DNA of 64,000 bases from Priestia megaterium (GCF_009497655.1 NZ_CP023317.1:1331501-1395500), one strand, 5' to 3'. Numbered from the stretch's first letter, positions 7,773-17,271 are shown. Made by a program: numbers and translations. The notes: generated from the letters alone by a model not told the origin.

Positions 7773-8900
7773 ATGGCTGAAAATGAATTTGTGAAAATAA
7801 GAAGAGAGCTACATAAAATTCCTGAATTAGGGTTTCAAGAGGTGAAAACACAGCGTTTTTTGCTTGATTATATTAACACTCTTCCGCAAGAGCGCTTAGA
7901 AGTAAAGACGTGGAAAACGGGACTCTTTGTTAAAGTACATGGTACAAACCCAACTAAAACAATAGGCTACCGAGCAGATATTGACGGTCTTCCTATCACG
8001 GAAGAAACGAATTATTCTTTTCAATCACAGCATGAAGGACTCATGCATGCCTGCGGACATGATATGCATATGGCCATTGGGCTAGGCGTACTGACTTACT
8101 TTGCTCAGAATGAAATCAAAGATAATGTACTGTTCATCTTTCAACCTGCAGAAGAAGGTCCAGGGGGAGCACAGCCAATGCTCCAAAGCGATATCATGAA
8201 AGAATGGCTTCCAGATTTCATCTTCGCCCTTCACGTAGCGCCTGAATATCCGGTTGGCTCGATTGCACTGAAGGAAGGGTTACTATTTGCTAACACGTCT
8301 GAGCTATTTATTGATTTAAAAGGAAAAGGCGGGCATGCTGCTTATCCACATACAACAAATGATATGGTAGTTGCTGCTTGTCAGCTCGTTTCACAGCTTC
8401 AAACGATTGTTGCTCGCAACGTTGATCCGCTAGACAGCGCTGTAATTACAGTAGGAAAAATTCAAGGCGGGACGGTTCAAAATATTATTGCGGAGCGAGC
8501 TCGCATAGAAGGAACCATTCGCACGCTATCTCCTGAATCAATGATGCGTGTTAAAGAACGAATTGAAGCGATTGTTAAAGGAGTAGAAGTAGGGTATCAG
8601 TGTGAAACAGCCATTGATTATGGTTGTATGTATCATCAAGTATATAATCACCATGAAGTCACGCGAGAGTTTATGGAGTTTGCCAAAGCGCAAACGGACG
8701 TGGATGTTATTGAGTGCAAAGAAGCAATGACAGGAGAAGATTTTGGCTATATGCTAAAAGATATTCCTGGATTTATGTTTTGGCTTGGCGTTCAGTCTGA
8801 ATATGGGCTTCATCATGCAAAGCTGCAGCCTCATGAAGGCGCAATAGATACTGCGATTTCACTCATTACAAAATATTTTGAACATAAAGGCAATCAATAA
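7773..8900 (+). CDS. dapL: N-acetyldiaminopimelate deacetylase
   Basis: 375-residue M20-family metallohydrolase. It removes acetate from N-acetyl-LL-diaminopimelate, the step after transamination in the acetylase branch. Metal-site motifs are visible: [12 protein letters not shown] (about 92-103), QPAEEGPGG, and the C-terminal TGEDFGYM region. An in-frame upstream extension to 7710 is unlikely because GTGAGGAGGA at 7756-7765 places the start at ATG 7773; the length then equals B. subtilis DapL (YkuR). Only about 145 nt separate it from dapH, so co-transcription is likely. Confidence 0.94.
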   Translation: MAENEFVKIRRELHKIPELGFQEVKTQRFLLDYINTLPQERLEVKTWKTGLFVKVHGTNPTKTIGYRADIDGLPITEETNYSFQSQHEGLMHACGHDMHMAIGLGVLTYFAQNEIKDNVLFIFQPAEEGPGGAQPMLQSDIMKEWLPDFIFALHVAPEYPVGSIALKEGLLFANTSELFIDLKGKGGHAAYPHTTNDMVVAACQLVSQLQTIVARNVDPLDSAVITVGKIQGGTVQNIIAERARIEGTIRTLSPESMMRVKERIEAIVKGVEVGYQCETAIDYGCMYHQVYNHHEVTREFMEFAKAQTDVDVIECKEAMTGEDFGYMLKDIPGFMFWLGVQSEYGLHHAKLQPHEGAIDTAISLITKYFEHKGNQ

Positions 8901-8956
8901 ATCGTATAATCATTTTTCCTTATGGCTAAATTAATAGCATGAGGAGGTGGGCAACG

Positions 8957-9202
8957 ATGGCACGAATTGGTGTAGAATACGGTTTAACAGATGTACAGGC
9001 TGCACTTCAGCAGCTCGGACATGAAGTGGTACAATTACGCAACGAAAGTGATGCACAAGGGTGCGATTGCTGTGTTGTAACAGGACAGGATTCAAACGTA
9101 ATGGGGATTTCTGATGCAGTAACGCAAGGCTCAGTTATTACAGCTAGCGGATTAACGGCAGAAGAAATTTGTCAGCAAGTAGGCAACAAGGTACAAGGAT
9201 AA
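8957..9202 (+). CDS. ykuS: UPF0180 protein YkuS
   Basis: 81-residue cytoplasmic protein of family UPF0180, function unknown. A conserved Cys cluster GCDCC lies near residue 36, followed by [11 protein letters not shown]. The start is chosen at ATG 8957 because GAGGAGGTGG ends 6 nt upstream; this matches the family length, and the longer frame from 8939 would begin inside the ribosome site. Last gene of the dapH-dapL-ykuS cluster before a strong convergent terminator. Confidence 0.88.
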   Translation: MARIGVEYGLTDVQAALQQLGHEVVQLRNESDAQGCDCCVVTGQDSNVMGISDAVTQGSVITASGLTAEEICQQVGNKVQG

Positions 9203-9207
9203 AAGAA

Positions 9208-9240
9208 AGCCGAAGGAACAAATCCTTCGGCTATTTTTTA
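9208..9240. terminator. Terminator between ykuS and ykuT (convergent)
   Basis: AGCCGAAGGA (9208-9217) pairs with TCCTTCGGCT (9223-9232), followed by T6; A residues on the left side suit the opposite direction too. Confidence 0.88.
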
Positions 9241-10101
9241 TGCATGCTGAGGCTGCTTGGCATCTTCAGGCTGCTTTTTATCAATATTTACTTGATGAGG
9301 GAACGGAATATCAATACCGTTTGCGTCAAATGCTTCTTTAAACTCTTTGCGAAGCTGACGTTCAACCCCCCACTGCTCACCGTTTTTAGCTTTGCCAACT
9401 ACACGAAGCACAACGTCCGACGCGCCTAGACCTTGAACTCCTATTACGCTTGGTCCTTCTACAATGTTTTCATTTGTTGCAGCAACGCGCTCGCATACTT
9501 TTTCTAGTACGGAAATTGCTTTGTCAATATCATCATCATACGAAATGCCAATATCAATCAACGCGCGCATATTGCCTCGGGAATGATTGCTTAAGCTTGT
9601 AATTTCACGGTTAGGCACATAGTGTAAAGTTCCATCAAACCCGCGAATTTGAGTAGTACGCAGACCTACTGATTCGACAATTCCTGAAAAACTTCCGGTT
9701 GTTACATAGTCGTCAACATCAAGCTGTTTTTCAAGAAGTAAAAAGAAACCTGTTACAATGTCGCTAACCAGTCCTTGAGCACCGAACCCGATTGCTAGAC
9801 CCACAACTCCGGCACCAGCTAATAAAGCTGTCGCATGGATATTTACTGCTTCAAGCAGCATGACGACAAAAATAAAAATAAGTACATATGAAAACACATT
9901 AACGGTTAAACTTTTGAGTGTGAGCATACGTCCGCGCGTAGCGTTTTCGCGCTCACTCATTCTTTCAAAGGAACGTTCAATAACTTTTTTACCAATTGCT
10001 CGTACAAGTAAAAAGACGATAGTAATGGCAATAAGTTTTAACACAATAACTCCAGCATTGGTAAGAAGCTGTTCCCAGTTGATGTCTTGCATCTTAAACA
10101 T
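9238..10101 (-). CDS. ykuT: MscS-type mechanosensitive channel YkuT
   Basis: 287 residues. Three membrane segments lie in the first 125 residues. The pore helix has the Ala/Gly pattern ALLAGAGVVGLAIGFGAQGLVSDIVTG characteristic of small-conductance MscS channels. A cytoplasmic beta/alpha-beta domain follows (LDVDDYV, RTTQIRGFDGTLHYVPNREI). These channels open on osmotic downshift to release solutes. Related to B. subtilis YkuT. The C-terminal tail is rich in Lys, Gln and Pro. ATG with GGAAGGATGAAC upstream; divergent from ykuU. Confidence 0.92.
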   Translation of the reverse strand: MFKMQDINWEQLLTNAGVIVLKLIAITIVFLLVRAIGKKVIERSFERMSERENATRGRMLTLKSLTVNVFSYVLIFIFVVMLLEAVNIHATALLAGAGVVGLAIGFGAQGLVSDIVTGFFLLLEKQLDVDDYVTTGSFSGIVESVGLRTTQIRGFDGTLHYVPNREITSLSNHSRGNMRALIDIGISYDDDIDKAISVLEKVCERVAATNENIVEGPSVIGVQGLGASDVVLRVVGKAKNGEQWGVERQLRKEFKEAFDANGIDIPFPHQVNIDKKQPEDAKQPQHA

Positions 10102-10351
10102 TCGTTGTTCATCCTTCCTATGTTCTGTTTCAATATTACTAAGTGGGAATTTATTCTGTGGAAAAGATTTTGTAAGAGTATGAGCACATTTGTTTATTCC
10201 CGATATTAGACATGCTAAACTGAGAAGGTAAATAAATGCAACCCTTTTATAGCATTTTTTTGCTAAAGTCAGGGTTTAATTTGCCCTCAAGGCGGGCATA
10301 ACAACTATGTTACCATTATAAGGTGTTGTTTAAATTCATTCTTAATTAATA
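10102..10351. other. Intergenic region ykuT/ykuU with a nested inverted repeat
   Basis: No ORF with a ribosome site is visible. A nested stem occurs at 10240-10276: AACCCT (10240-10245) with AGGGTT (10271-10276) enclosing TAGCA (10250-10254) with TGCTA (10261-10265). A GC-rich GCCCTCAAGGCGGGC patch follows near 10290. Function unknown. Confidence 0.4.
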
Positions 10352-10380
10352 TTGACTAAAAAAACAATATCCATTATAAT
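10352..10380 (+). promoter_or_regulatory. Strong sigma-A promoter of ykuU
   Basis: TTGACT (10352-10357), 17-bp spacer, perfect TATAAT (10375-10380). A PerR half-site-like ATTATAA overlaps the -10, but a full PerR box is not present. Confidence 0.75.
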
Positions 10381-10457
10381 GAAAACCGTTATAACAGTAC
10401 ATAAGTGAGAATGTTTTATACATTTTCTCATTTAATAATTATTTGGAGGGATCATGT

Positions 10458-11006
10458 ATGCCAGAACGTATGGTAGGTAAACAAGCTCCACGCTTTGAAA
10501 TGGAAGCTGTATTATCAAACAAAGAATTCGGTAAAGTTAGCTTAGAAGAAAATATTAAAAATGACAAATGGACAGTATTATTCTTCTATCCAATGGACTT
10601 TACATTTGTATGTCCAACAGAAATCACTGCACTTTCTGACCGTTATGATGAGTTTGAAGATCTTGACGCAGAAGTAATCGGTGTTTCTACAGACACAATC
10701 CATACACACTTAGCTTGGATCAACACTGATCGTAAAGATAATGGTTTAGGTGATCTTAAATATCCATTAGCAGCTGATACAAATCACGTTGTTTCTCGTG
10801 AGTACGGCGTTTTAATTGAAGAAGAAGGTGTAGCACTTCGCGGTTTATTCATCATCAGCCCAGAAGGCGAATTACAATATTCAGTTGTAAACCACAACAA
10901 TATTGGCCGTGACGTTGATGAAACTTTACGTGTTCTTCAAGCGTTACAAACTGGCGGACTTTGCCCAGCTAACTGGAAACCAGGTCAAGCTACTTTAAAC
11001 GCGTAA
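10458..11006 (+). CDS. ykuU: 2-Cys peroxiredoxin YkuU
   Basis: 182-residue AhpC/Prx1-type peroxiredoxin that reduces peroxides. The peroxidatic Cys is in the motif FTFVCPTE (about 48-55); the resolving Cys is in GGLCPANWKPG near the C-terminus. Near-identical to B. subtilis YkuU. The TTTGGAGGGATC site selects ATG 10458, giving MPERMVGKQ; the longer frame from 10443 would start within that site. The strong promoter and codon use suggest high expression. It is followed by the thioredoxin-like ykuV, a plausible reductant, though a terminator separates them. Confidence 0.94.
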   Translation: MPERMVGKQAPRFEMEAVLSNKEFGKVSLEENIKNDKWTVLFFYPMDFTFVCPTEITALSDRYDEFEDLDAEVIGVSTDTIHTHLAWINTDRKDNGLGDLKYPLAADTNHVVSREYGVLIEEEGVALRGLFIISPEGELQYSVVNHNNIGRDVDETLRVLQALQTGGLCPANWKPGQATLNA

Positions 11007-11019
11007 GCACAACGTTTAA

Positions 11020-11051
11020 AAGGTCTAACGTCCACGTTAGGCCTTTTTTTC
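11020..11051 (+). terminator. Terminator after ykuU
   Basis: AAGGTCTAACGT (11020-11031) pairs with ACGTTAGGCCTT (11034-11045) with one G-U, followed by a T run. Confidence 0.88.
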
Positions 11052-11108
11052 ATCGGATAATAAAGAACATTTAGTTAATAATAGTGAAAATAAGGGAGGC
11101 TTTTATTC

Positions 11109-11555
11109 ATGAAATTACGTCAGCCAATGCCTGAGTTAACGGGCGCTACAGAATGGTTAAACGGAGAGGTTACAAAAGAGCAGCTAATTGGCGAAAAGCC
11201 AACGCTTATTCATTTTTGGTCAGTAAGCTGTCATCTATGTAAAGAAGCAATGCCTCAAGTAAATGAATTTCGCGACCAATACAAAGAACAACTAAACGTA
11301 GTAGCCGTTCATATGCCGCGCTCTGAAGATGATTTGGACTTAACAAAAATTAAAGAAGTAGCAGCAGAACATGATATTACGCAGCCAATTTTTGTAGACA
11401 GTGAACATAAATTAACGGATGCATTTGAAAATCAATATGTACCTGCATATTATGTATTTGACAAAACAGGTCAGCTACGCCACTTCCAAGCTGGCGGAAG
11501 CGGTATGAAAATGCTTGAAAAGCGCGTGAATCGTGTATTAGGCGAGAACGAATAA
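11109..11555 (+). CDS. ykuV: Thiol-disulfide oxidoreductase YkuV
   Basis: 148-residue thioredoxin-fold protein. The redox motif is SCHLCKEAMP (C-H-L-C near residues 40-43) and the cis-Pro segment is QYVPAYYVFD. There is no signal peptide, so it is cytoplasmic, unlike ResA-type paralogues. Near-identical to B. subtilis YkuV, whose structure is known in both redox states. It probably services YkuU or other cytoplasmic thiols; the partner is inferred from neighbourhood only. ATG with AAGGGAGGC upstream. Confidence 0.93.
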   Translation: MKLRQPMPELTGATEWLNGEVTKEQLIGEKPTLIHFWSVSCHLCKEAMPQVNEFRDQYKEQLNVVAVHMPRSEDDLDLTKIKEVAAEHDITQPIFVDSEHKLTDAFENQYVPAYYVFDKTGQLRHFQAGGSGMKMLEKRVNRVLGENE

Positions 11556-11578
11556 ATACAGGCAGTTGTAACAGGTAA

Positions 11579-11621
11579 AAAGCATTCGATGCTTAGTAGA
11601 ACTTGCATCGAATGTTTTTCT
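11579..11621 (+). terminator. Terminator after ykuV
   Basis: CATTCGATGC (11583-11592) pairs with GCATCGAATG (11605-11614), followed by TTTTTCTTTTTT. Confidence 0.88.
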
Positions 11622-11742
11622 TTTTTGTGTGTAGGAAGTAACTGATAAAGGAAATATAAAAATGTGGATTTTTTCTTGTGAGTTTACACCATACTAACAC
11701 TAACAACATGATACGAAACTTACTATTGGAGGTAATTTACAT

Positions 11743-12639
11743 ATGAAATTAGGTATGATTGGCTTAGGAAAAATGGGAGCAAACTTAGTATTGAATTTAC
11801 TAGATCATAATCATTCTGTGGTAGCATTCGATGTGAACAACGAAGCAGTACAGAAAGTATCAGAAAAGGGAGCAGAAGGAGCTTCTTCCATTCAAGAATT
11901 AGTAAGCAAATTAGAAAAACCACGCATTGCTTGGGTAATGGTTCCAGCCGGAGAGCTCACAGAAAAAGTAATTTCTGAGCTTCAAGAATTACTTGAAGAA
12001 GGAGATATGATTATCGAAGGCGGTAATTCTAAGTATAAAGATTCCGTACGACGTGCTGCAGCTTCTGCTGAAAAAGGAATTCACTACTTCGATGTTGGAA
12101 CGAGCGGCGGAATGGAAGGTGCCCGAAACGGCGCTTGTATGATGATTGGCGGAGATAAAGAAGCATTTGCTACAATCGAACCTATTTTCCGCGACATCAA
12201 CGTAGAAAACGGCTATCTCTATTCAGGTGCAGCAGGAAGCGGTCACTTCTTGAAAATGGTTCATAACGGAATTGAGTACGGCATGATGCAAGCAATTGCT
12301 GAAGGTTTTGATGTGTTAGAGAAAAGTGAATTTGACTATGACTACGAAGCTGTAGCCCGCGTATGGAACAATGGCTCTGTTATTCGCTCATGGTTAATCG
12401 AATTAATGGAACGTGCATTTTCAAAAGATGCAAAACTTGACAGTATTAAAGGAGTTATGCATTCTTCCGGTGAAGGGAAATGGACGGTTGAATCAGCTTT
12501 AGATTTACAAGTGCCAACGCCAGTTATTGCTTTATCTTTAATGATGCGCTATCGCTCACTTGAAGATGATACGTTTACAGGTAAAGTAGTTGCCGCTCTT
12601 CGCAATGAGTTCGGCGGACATGCAGTGGAAAAACAATAA
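11743..12639 (+). CDS. 6-phosphogluconate dehydrogenase (decarboxylating), YqeC type
   Basis: 298-residue short form of 6-phosphogluconate dehydrogenase. It converts 6-phosphogluconate to ribulose 5-phosphate and CO2. The nucleotide-binding motif GLGKMG starts at residue 7 and an Asp ends strand beta-2 (AFDVNN), favouring NAD+. Substrate motifs are GTSGGMEGARNGACMMIGGD and KMVHNGIEYGMMQ (catalytic Lys). The family's usual long C-terminal helical domain is short, as in YqeC. Exact paralogue identity is uncertain because Bacillus has several (GndA, GntZ, YqeC). ATG with TTGGAGGTAA upstream. The gene is followed directly by a dispersed repeat that also supplies a terminator. Confidence 0.88.
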   Translation: MKLGMIGLGKMGANLVLNLLDHNHSVVAFDVNNEAVQKVSEKGAEGASSIQELVSKLEKPRIAWVMVPAGELTEKVISELQELLEEGDMIIEGGNSKYKDSVRRAAASAEKGIHYFDVGTSGGMEGARNGACMMIGGDKEAFATIEPIFRDINVENGYLYSGAAGSGHFLKMVHNGIEYGMMQAIAEGFDVLEKSEFDYDYEAVARVWNNGSVIRSWLIELMERAFSKDAKLDSIKGVMHSSGEGKWTVESALDLQVPTPVIALSLMMRYRSLEDDTFTGKVVAALRNEFGGHAVEKQ

Positions 12640-12785
12640 AAAAAGAAGCTGGGACAAAAGTATTTTAGACGAAGTGAAAAACGAACCATTGATCAATATG
12701 TTTGATTAGTGGTTCGTTTTTTTGTTTGGGTGAATAGTTTCGTCTTTAGATGGAATTCATTTAGCTATATCCCAACCTCTTTTTT
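12639..12785 (+). repeat. Dispersed repeat/terminator element, copy 1
   Basis: The element begins with CTGGGACAAAAGTA, runs through TTTTAGACGAAGTG, and has an internal hairpin near 12676-12722 followed by T7. It shares most of about 75 bases with 32631-32710. An outer inverted repeat (12639-12654 and 12770-12785, 14 of 16 bases) brackets this copy. It also serves as the terminator of the upstream gene. Confidence 0.7.
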
Positions 12786-12899
12786 ATGACTATTTACCTT
12801 TTTTTTGAAAAAATATCTAAAAATTATGGTAATTTATTTCGGGAACCGATATATTTAAATATGTGTGCCACATCTTAACTAAGGGAAAGGACGGGGTAT

Positions 12900-14636
12900 A
12901 TGGGAACGTTTAAAAAACTAAAAGATTTTTATTTGCCGTACCGAATGTACTTTTTTTATTCTGCTATTTGCTTGTTATTTGTAACCTCCATCACTGTGAT
13001 TTACCCTATTGTGCTGCAATATACGATTGATCATATCGTGTTAGGAAAACAATATCAGCTAGTCGATAATGTAGCATTTATTTTTATTGGACTGATGATC
13101 ATCAAAGGAATCTTTACATATATTCAGCAATATTACGGCGACTTATTTGGAATTAAGTCCGTGTATACTCTTCGCAATAAACTTTACCGCAAACTTCAGT
13201 ATTTACCGTTTTCTTATTATGACAATGCTAAAACAGGGGACTTGATGTCCAGGTTGACAGCTGATGTAGAAGGATTTCGTTTTTTTCTATCTTTTGGCTT
13301 CTCAGAATTAATTCGCTTCGTCATTTTACTTACTGCCAGCTTTTCCGTTATGTTCTATTACTCTATTTCACTCACTCTTGTCACAATCTGCCTGCTGCCT
13401 TTTTTGGGGGTAGCTGTTTATCGTTTTGATAAACGCGTTCATCCAGCGTTTCGCTTAATTCGCCAATCGTTTGGAGAACTTAATACAAATGTTCAAGAAA
13501 ATATAAGCGGCATACAGACGGTCAAATCATTATCAAGAGAAAAATTTCAAACCTCTAAATTTAACGATTCCAACGGAGTTTATAAAAATCGAAACATTGA
13601 AACAGCGAATGTGTGGGCAACTTATTTCCCCTTAATGGAGTTTATAGGGAATTTATCTATTGTTGGTCTCCTTGCTTACGGAGGAGCGCTTGTTATGAAC
13701 GGAAGCGTACGTCCTGGAGAGCTTGTTGCTTTCTTTAGCTTAACCTCTTATTTAATGTGGCCTATTATGAATCTAGGGTTTGTTATCAATATGTTTTCAC
13801 AGTCTAAAGCTTCAGGTGAAAGGCTGCTAGAAATTTTAGAAGAAGAAGAAAAAGTCCATGAGCATGCCGGAAGTTTCTCTATTAATGGAACGGTCGAGTT
13901 TCAGCATGTTAGCTTATCCTATCCAAACGAGGATAAAAAATCGCTTGAGAACATATCGTTTTCTGCTTCTAAAGGGAAAGTAGTAGGTTTAATCGGTGCA
14001 ACTGGAGCCGGCAAAACAAGCTTAACACAGCTGCTCACGAGGTTTTATGAACCGACTTCAGGACAGATCTTAGTTAACCATCGTCCGATTAAAGAGTATC
14101 CGCTCTCTGTTCTTCGGAAAGAAATTAGCTTTGTACTTCAAGAAACGTTTTTGTTCTCAAGCAGCATAGGAACCAACATCTCTTATGGCGTGCCGGGTAT
14201 TTCTAGAGAAGACATTATTGATGCTGCAAAACGAGCGCAGGCGCATGATTTTATTATGGAGCTTCCAGATGGATATGATACGATGCTGGGAGAGAGAGGA
14301 CTGGGGTTATCAGGCGGGCAAAAGCAGCGTATTGCGATTGCACGAGCGCTTATCTTAAATCCTAGTATTCTAGTATTAGATGATGCCACCAGTGCCGTTG
14401 ATATGAAAACAGAAAGAGAAATTCAATTGGCTTTAAAAGAAGTGATGAAAAATCGTACGACGTTTATTATCGCGCACCGCCTTTCTTCTTTGCGACATGC
14501 CGATGAAATCTTGGTCTTACATGAAGGTCGTATAAAAGAGAGAGGAAGCCACGAAACGCTCATTCAAAAGCAAGGGATTTATAAAAACATTTACGACATT
14601 CAATATGAAAGCAGTACGTCGGTGATGAACGTATAA
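12900..14636 (+). CDS. ABC exporter half-transporter, degenerate-site subunit
   Basis: 578 residues: six membrane helices (about 1-300), then a nucleotide-binding domain. Walker A GATGAGKTS begins near 366, signature LSGGQ near 470, Walker B LVLDDATS near 493. The residue after the Walker B Asp is Asp instead of the catalytic Glu, so its own ATP site is degenerate; its canonical LSGGQ completes the active site of the partner encoded next. Synteny suggests the B. subtilis YknU/YknV pair; YfiB/YfiC is another candidate, so no symbol is given. The substrate is unknown (lipid or drug export is common in the family). The start at 12900 follows AAGGACGGGGTAT. Confidence 0.9.
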   Translation: MGTFKKLKDFYLPYRMYFFYSAICLLFVTSITVIYPIVLQYTIDHIVLGKQYQLVDNVAFIFIGLMIIKGIFTYIQQYYGDLFGIKSVYTLRNKLYRKLQYLPFSYYDNAKTGDLMSRLTADVEGFRFFLSFGFSELIRFVILLTASFSVMFYYSISLTLVTICLLPFLGVAVYRFDKRVHPAFRLIRQSFGELNTNVQENISGIQTVKSLSREKFQTSKFNDSNGVYKNRNIETANVWATYFPLMEFIGNLSIVGLLAYGGALVMNGSVRPGELVAFFSLTSYLMWPIMNLGFVINMFSQSKASGERLLEILEEEEKVHEHAGSFSINGTVEFQHVSLSYPNEDKKSLENISFSASKGKVVGLIGATGAGKTSLTQLLTRFYEPTSGQILVNHRPIKEYPLSVLRKEISFVLQETFLFSSSIGTNISYGVPGISREDIIDAAKRAQAHDFIMELPDGYDTMLGERGLGLSGGQKQRIAIARALILNPSILVLDDATSAVDMKTEREIQLALKEVMKNRTTFIIAHRLSSLRHADEILVLHEGRIKERGSHETLIQKQGIYKNIYDIQYESSTSVMNV

Positions 14637-14651
14637 CAAGGGAGGAATAGA

Positions 14652-16457
14652 ATGGCAGGCGAAAAAAATAAAGTTGTGCGAGAGCGCTTTTATTATCAAA
14701 CAGATCAAATCATTGATAAGACGTTTAACTGGAAGCAAATGGCCCGCTTGTTTTGTTATCTTCATCCATATCGAAAAAACTTGCTTCCTTTCTCGTTTCT
14801 TATGGTCATTATCACGACGGTCATTAGACTCGCTATTCCTATTTTGATAGGTGTCTATACGCTTGATCATGCTGTAAAAGATAAGAATAGCACGCTGCTC
14901 ATGCAGTTAGTTTTCATCATTTTTAGCTTGTATATCCTATCTTATATTGCGAATGTCTTTCGGATTAAATGGATGAATCAACTCGGGCAGCACGTGATAT
15001 ATGATTTAAGAAAACATTTATTTACGCATGTTCAAGGGCTGTCGCACCGTTTTTTTGATACGCGTTCAGGAGGCTCTATTCTTGTAAGGATTATGAATGA
15101 TATTAACTCTCTTCAAGATTTATTTACCAACGGGGTAGTTAACCTATTTATGGACCTCTTATTGTTAGTGGGAATTGTGGTTATATTATTTTCTCTCAGT
15201 CCTGCTTTGACATGTGCTGTTTTAGTCATTTTACCGATTATGTTTTTGATTTCTACAAAGCTGAGAAGAAGAATCCGTCGGTCATGGCAAGTTGTTCGTA
15301 TGAAGCAGTCAGTATTAAATTCACATTTAAATGAGAGTATTCAAGGCATTCGCGTTACTCAGTCATTTGCTCAAGAACAAGAAAATATGCTGTTTTTTGA
15401 TCGCATAAACAGTGAAAATTACGAGAGCTGGAGGCAAGCTACTCGAAAAAATGCCATGTTTCGACCGTTTGTAGAATTCACAAATGCTGTCGGAACGGCC
15501 ATTTTAATTTGGTTCGGTGCCGCACTTATCCAAGATGAGCGGCTAACAATTGGTATTTTTGTATCATTTGCTTTTTATCTCGGGATGTTTTGGGAACCGA
15601 TTTCTCGTTTAGGGCAAGTGTACAATCAATTATTAATGGGAATGGCTTCATCCGAGCGCATTTTTGAATTTCTAGATGAAAAACCTCTCGTCGCAGATTT
15701 GGAAACCGCTACGTCTTTAGAGAATATGAAGGGGAAAGTTGAGTTCAAGCACGTCTCATTTTCTTATGATGGGAAGCGGAAAGCTCTAAACAACGTATCA
15801 ATTGAAATAAAAGAAGGACAGACGGTTGCTTTAGTGGGGCATACTGGATCTGGAAAAACATCCATTGCTAATTTAATCACACGTTTTTATGATGTGAACG
15901 AAGGGCAGATTTTAATTGATAATATGCCTATTCAAGATATTACGTTAGCGAGTTTACGAGCACAAATTAGTATTGTGCTGCAAGAAACCTTTATTTTTTC
16001 AGGAACCATCACGGAGAATATTCGGTTTGGAAAACCGGATGCTACCGATGATGAAGTAATTAAGGCCGCAGAAGCGGTAGGGGCTGCAGATTTTATAAAG
16101 CGTCTGAAAAAAGGCTATGATACGGAAGTAGAAGAGCGAGGAAACGTCTTATCGGTGGGAGAGCGTCAATTGATTTCATTTGCTCGAACGCTGTTGGCTG
16201 ATCCTCGTATTATCATTTTAGATGAAGCGACAGCAAGCATCGATACAGAAACAGAAGTGAAGATTCAACAAGCGCTTAAAACGCTGTTAAATAACAGAAC
16301 GGCCATCATGATTGCTCATCGGCTATCGACTATACGAGAAGCAGATAACATCATTGTGTTAGACCACGGAAGCATTATTGAAACAGGCAATCACGGGGAA
16401 CTTATGCAGCAAAAAGGCGTATATTATTACCTTGTTCAAACCCATGCTACAGCTTAA
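14652..16457 (+). CDS. ABC exporter half-transporter, catalytic partner subunit
   Basis: 601 residues: six membrane helices (about 40-330) and an ATPase domain. Walker A GHTGSGKTS begins near 396, Walker B LDEATAS near 522 with the catalytic Glu intact. The signature is LSVGE in place of LSGGQ near 499. The changes are complementary to the upstream subunit, giving one canonical and one degenerate ATP site, as in BmrCD or TM287/288-type heterodimers. The gene lies 15 nt downstream, with ACAAGGGAGGAATAG as ribosome site, so it is in the same operon. B. subtilis YknV or YfiC is the likely orthologue. Confidence 0.9.
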   Translation: MAGEKNKVVRERFYYQTDQIIDKTFNWKQMARLFCYLHPYRKNLLPFSFLMVIITTVIRLAIPILIGVYTLDHAVKDKNSTLLMQLVFIIFSLYILSYIANVFRIKWMNQLGQHVIYDLRKHLFTHVQGLSHRFFDTRSGGSILVRIMNDINSLQDLFTNGVVNLFMDLLLLVGIVVILFSLSPALTCAVLVILPIMFLISTKLRRRIRRSWQVVRMKQSVLNSHLNESIQGIRVTQSFAQEQENMLFFDRINSENYESWRQATRKNAMFRPFVEFTNAVGTAILIWFGAALIQDERLTIGIFVSFAFYLGMFWEPISRLGQVYNQLLMGMASSERIFEFLDEKPLVADLETATSLENMKGKVEFKHVSFSYDGKRKALNNVSIEIKEGQTVALVGHTGSGKTSIANLITRFYDVNEGQILIDNMPIQDITLASLRAQISIVLQETFIFSGTITENIRFGKPDATDDEVIKAAEAVGAADFIKRLKKGYDTEVEERGNVLSVGERQLISFARTLLADPRIIILDEATASIDTETEVKIQQALKTLLNNRTAIMIAHRLSTIREADNIIVLDHGSIIETGNHGELMQQKGVYYYLVQTHATA

Positions 16458-16461
16458 AAAG

Positions 16462-16489
16462 CAGAAGGAGCTGATCCTTCTGTTTTTCT
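16462..16489 (+). terminator. Terminator after the ABC exporter pair
   Basis: CAGAAGG (16462-16468) pairs with CCTTCTG (16476-16482), followed by TTTTTC. Confidence 0.75.
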
Positions 16490-16606
16490 ATGAGAAATAG
16501 TAAAGACATATAAGCGTTGTTAACGGGAAAATGAGGTTGATACAAAAGAATTGTGGTAAAATAACGGTAGTTCAGATTTTTTCCTGTACATAATGGAGGA
16601 ATTCAA

Positions 16607-17269
16607 ATGAAAAAAGAATTTGCAGTCATCGGATTAGGTAGATTTGGTGGAAGTATTTGTAAAACATTAAGCGATCAAGGAATGGAAGTTCTGGCGATTG
16701 ACATTGATGAAGAAAAGGTAAATGAGTATGCTAACGTTGCTTCGCATGCAGTAGTAGGCGATTCAATGGATGAAGGGGTTCTAAAAAGTTTAGGAATTCG
16801 TAATTTTGATCACGTTATCGTAGCTATTGGCGACAATATTCAGGCAAGTATTTTGACGACCCTTATACTAAAAGAGCTGGGGGTTGAAAAAATAACGGTA
16901 AAAGCGCAAAATGATTATCATGCCAAAGTATTATCAAAAATTGGCGCCAATTTTATCGTGCATCCCGAACGAGATATGGGACGAAGAATTGCCAATAACA
17001 TGATTTCAAACAGCGTGCTGGATTATTTGGAGCTATCTGAAGAACACAGCATTGTCGAATTAGTAGCAAGCAAAAGAATGGCTGGTAATACGCTGATTGA
17101 GTTAGACATTCGTGCGAAATATGGTATTAACATTGTAGCCATTAAGCGTGATCGAGATATCATCGTTTCTCCTCAGGCGTCCGAAACGATACAAGAAGGA
17201 GACGTGTTGATTGTTATTGGAGCAGACGCAGATATCAACCGCTTCGAAAATAAATTTGCCAGTTCCTAA
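16607..17269 (+). CDS. ktrC: Potassium uptake regulatory subunit KtrC
   Basis: 220 residues: an N-terminal RCK_N (Rossmann) domain with GLGRFGGS (9-16) and a C-terminal RCK_C domain (about 135-220). It gates the membrane subunit KtrD for K+ uptake. It binds ATP/ADP through the RCK_N domain, and in B. subtilis the RCK_C domain binds c-di-AMP. Near-identical to B. subtilis KtrC (YkqB). ktrD is not in this window, as in B. subtilis where it lies elsewhere. The gene is convergent with rnjA, sharing a palindromic terminator. A TGG-TAAAAT extended -10 lies near 16554-16562. Confidence 0.94.
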   Translation: MKKEFAVIGLGRFGGSICKTLSDQGMEVLAIDIDEEKVNEYANVASHAVVGDSMDEGVLKSLGIRNFDHVIVAIGDNIQASILTTLILKELGVEKITVKAQNDYHAKVLSKIGANFIVHPERDMGRRIANNMISNSVLDYLELSEEHSIVELVASKRMAGNTLIELDIRAKYGINIVAIKRDRDIIVSPQASETIQEGDVLIVIGADADINRFENKFASS

Positions 17270-17271
17270 TA

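Noticed and set aside
10365-10400. PerR box at the ykuU promoter
   Set aside because: Only one half-site (ATTATAA) fits; the other half matches poorly.
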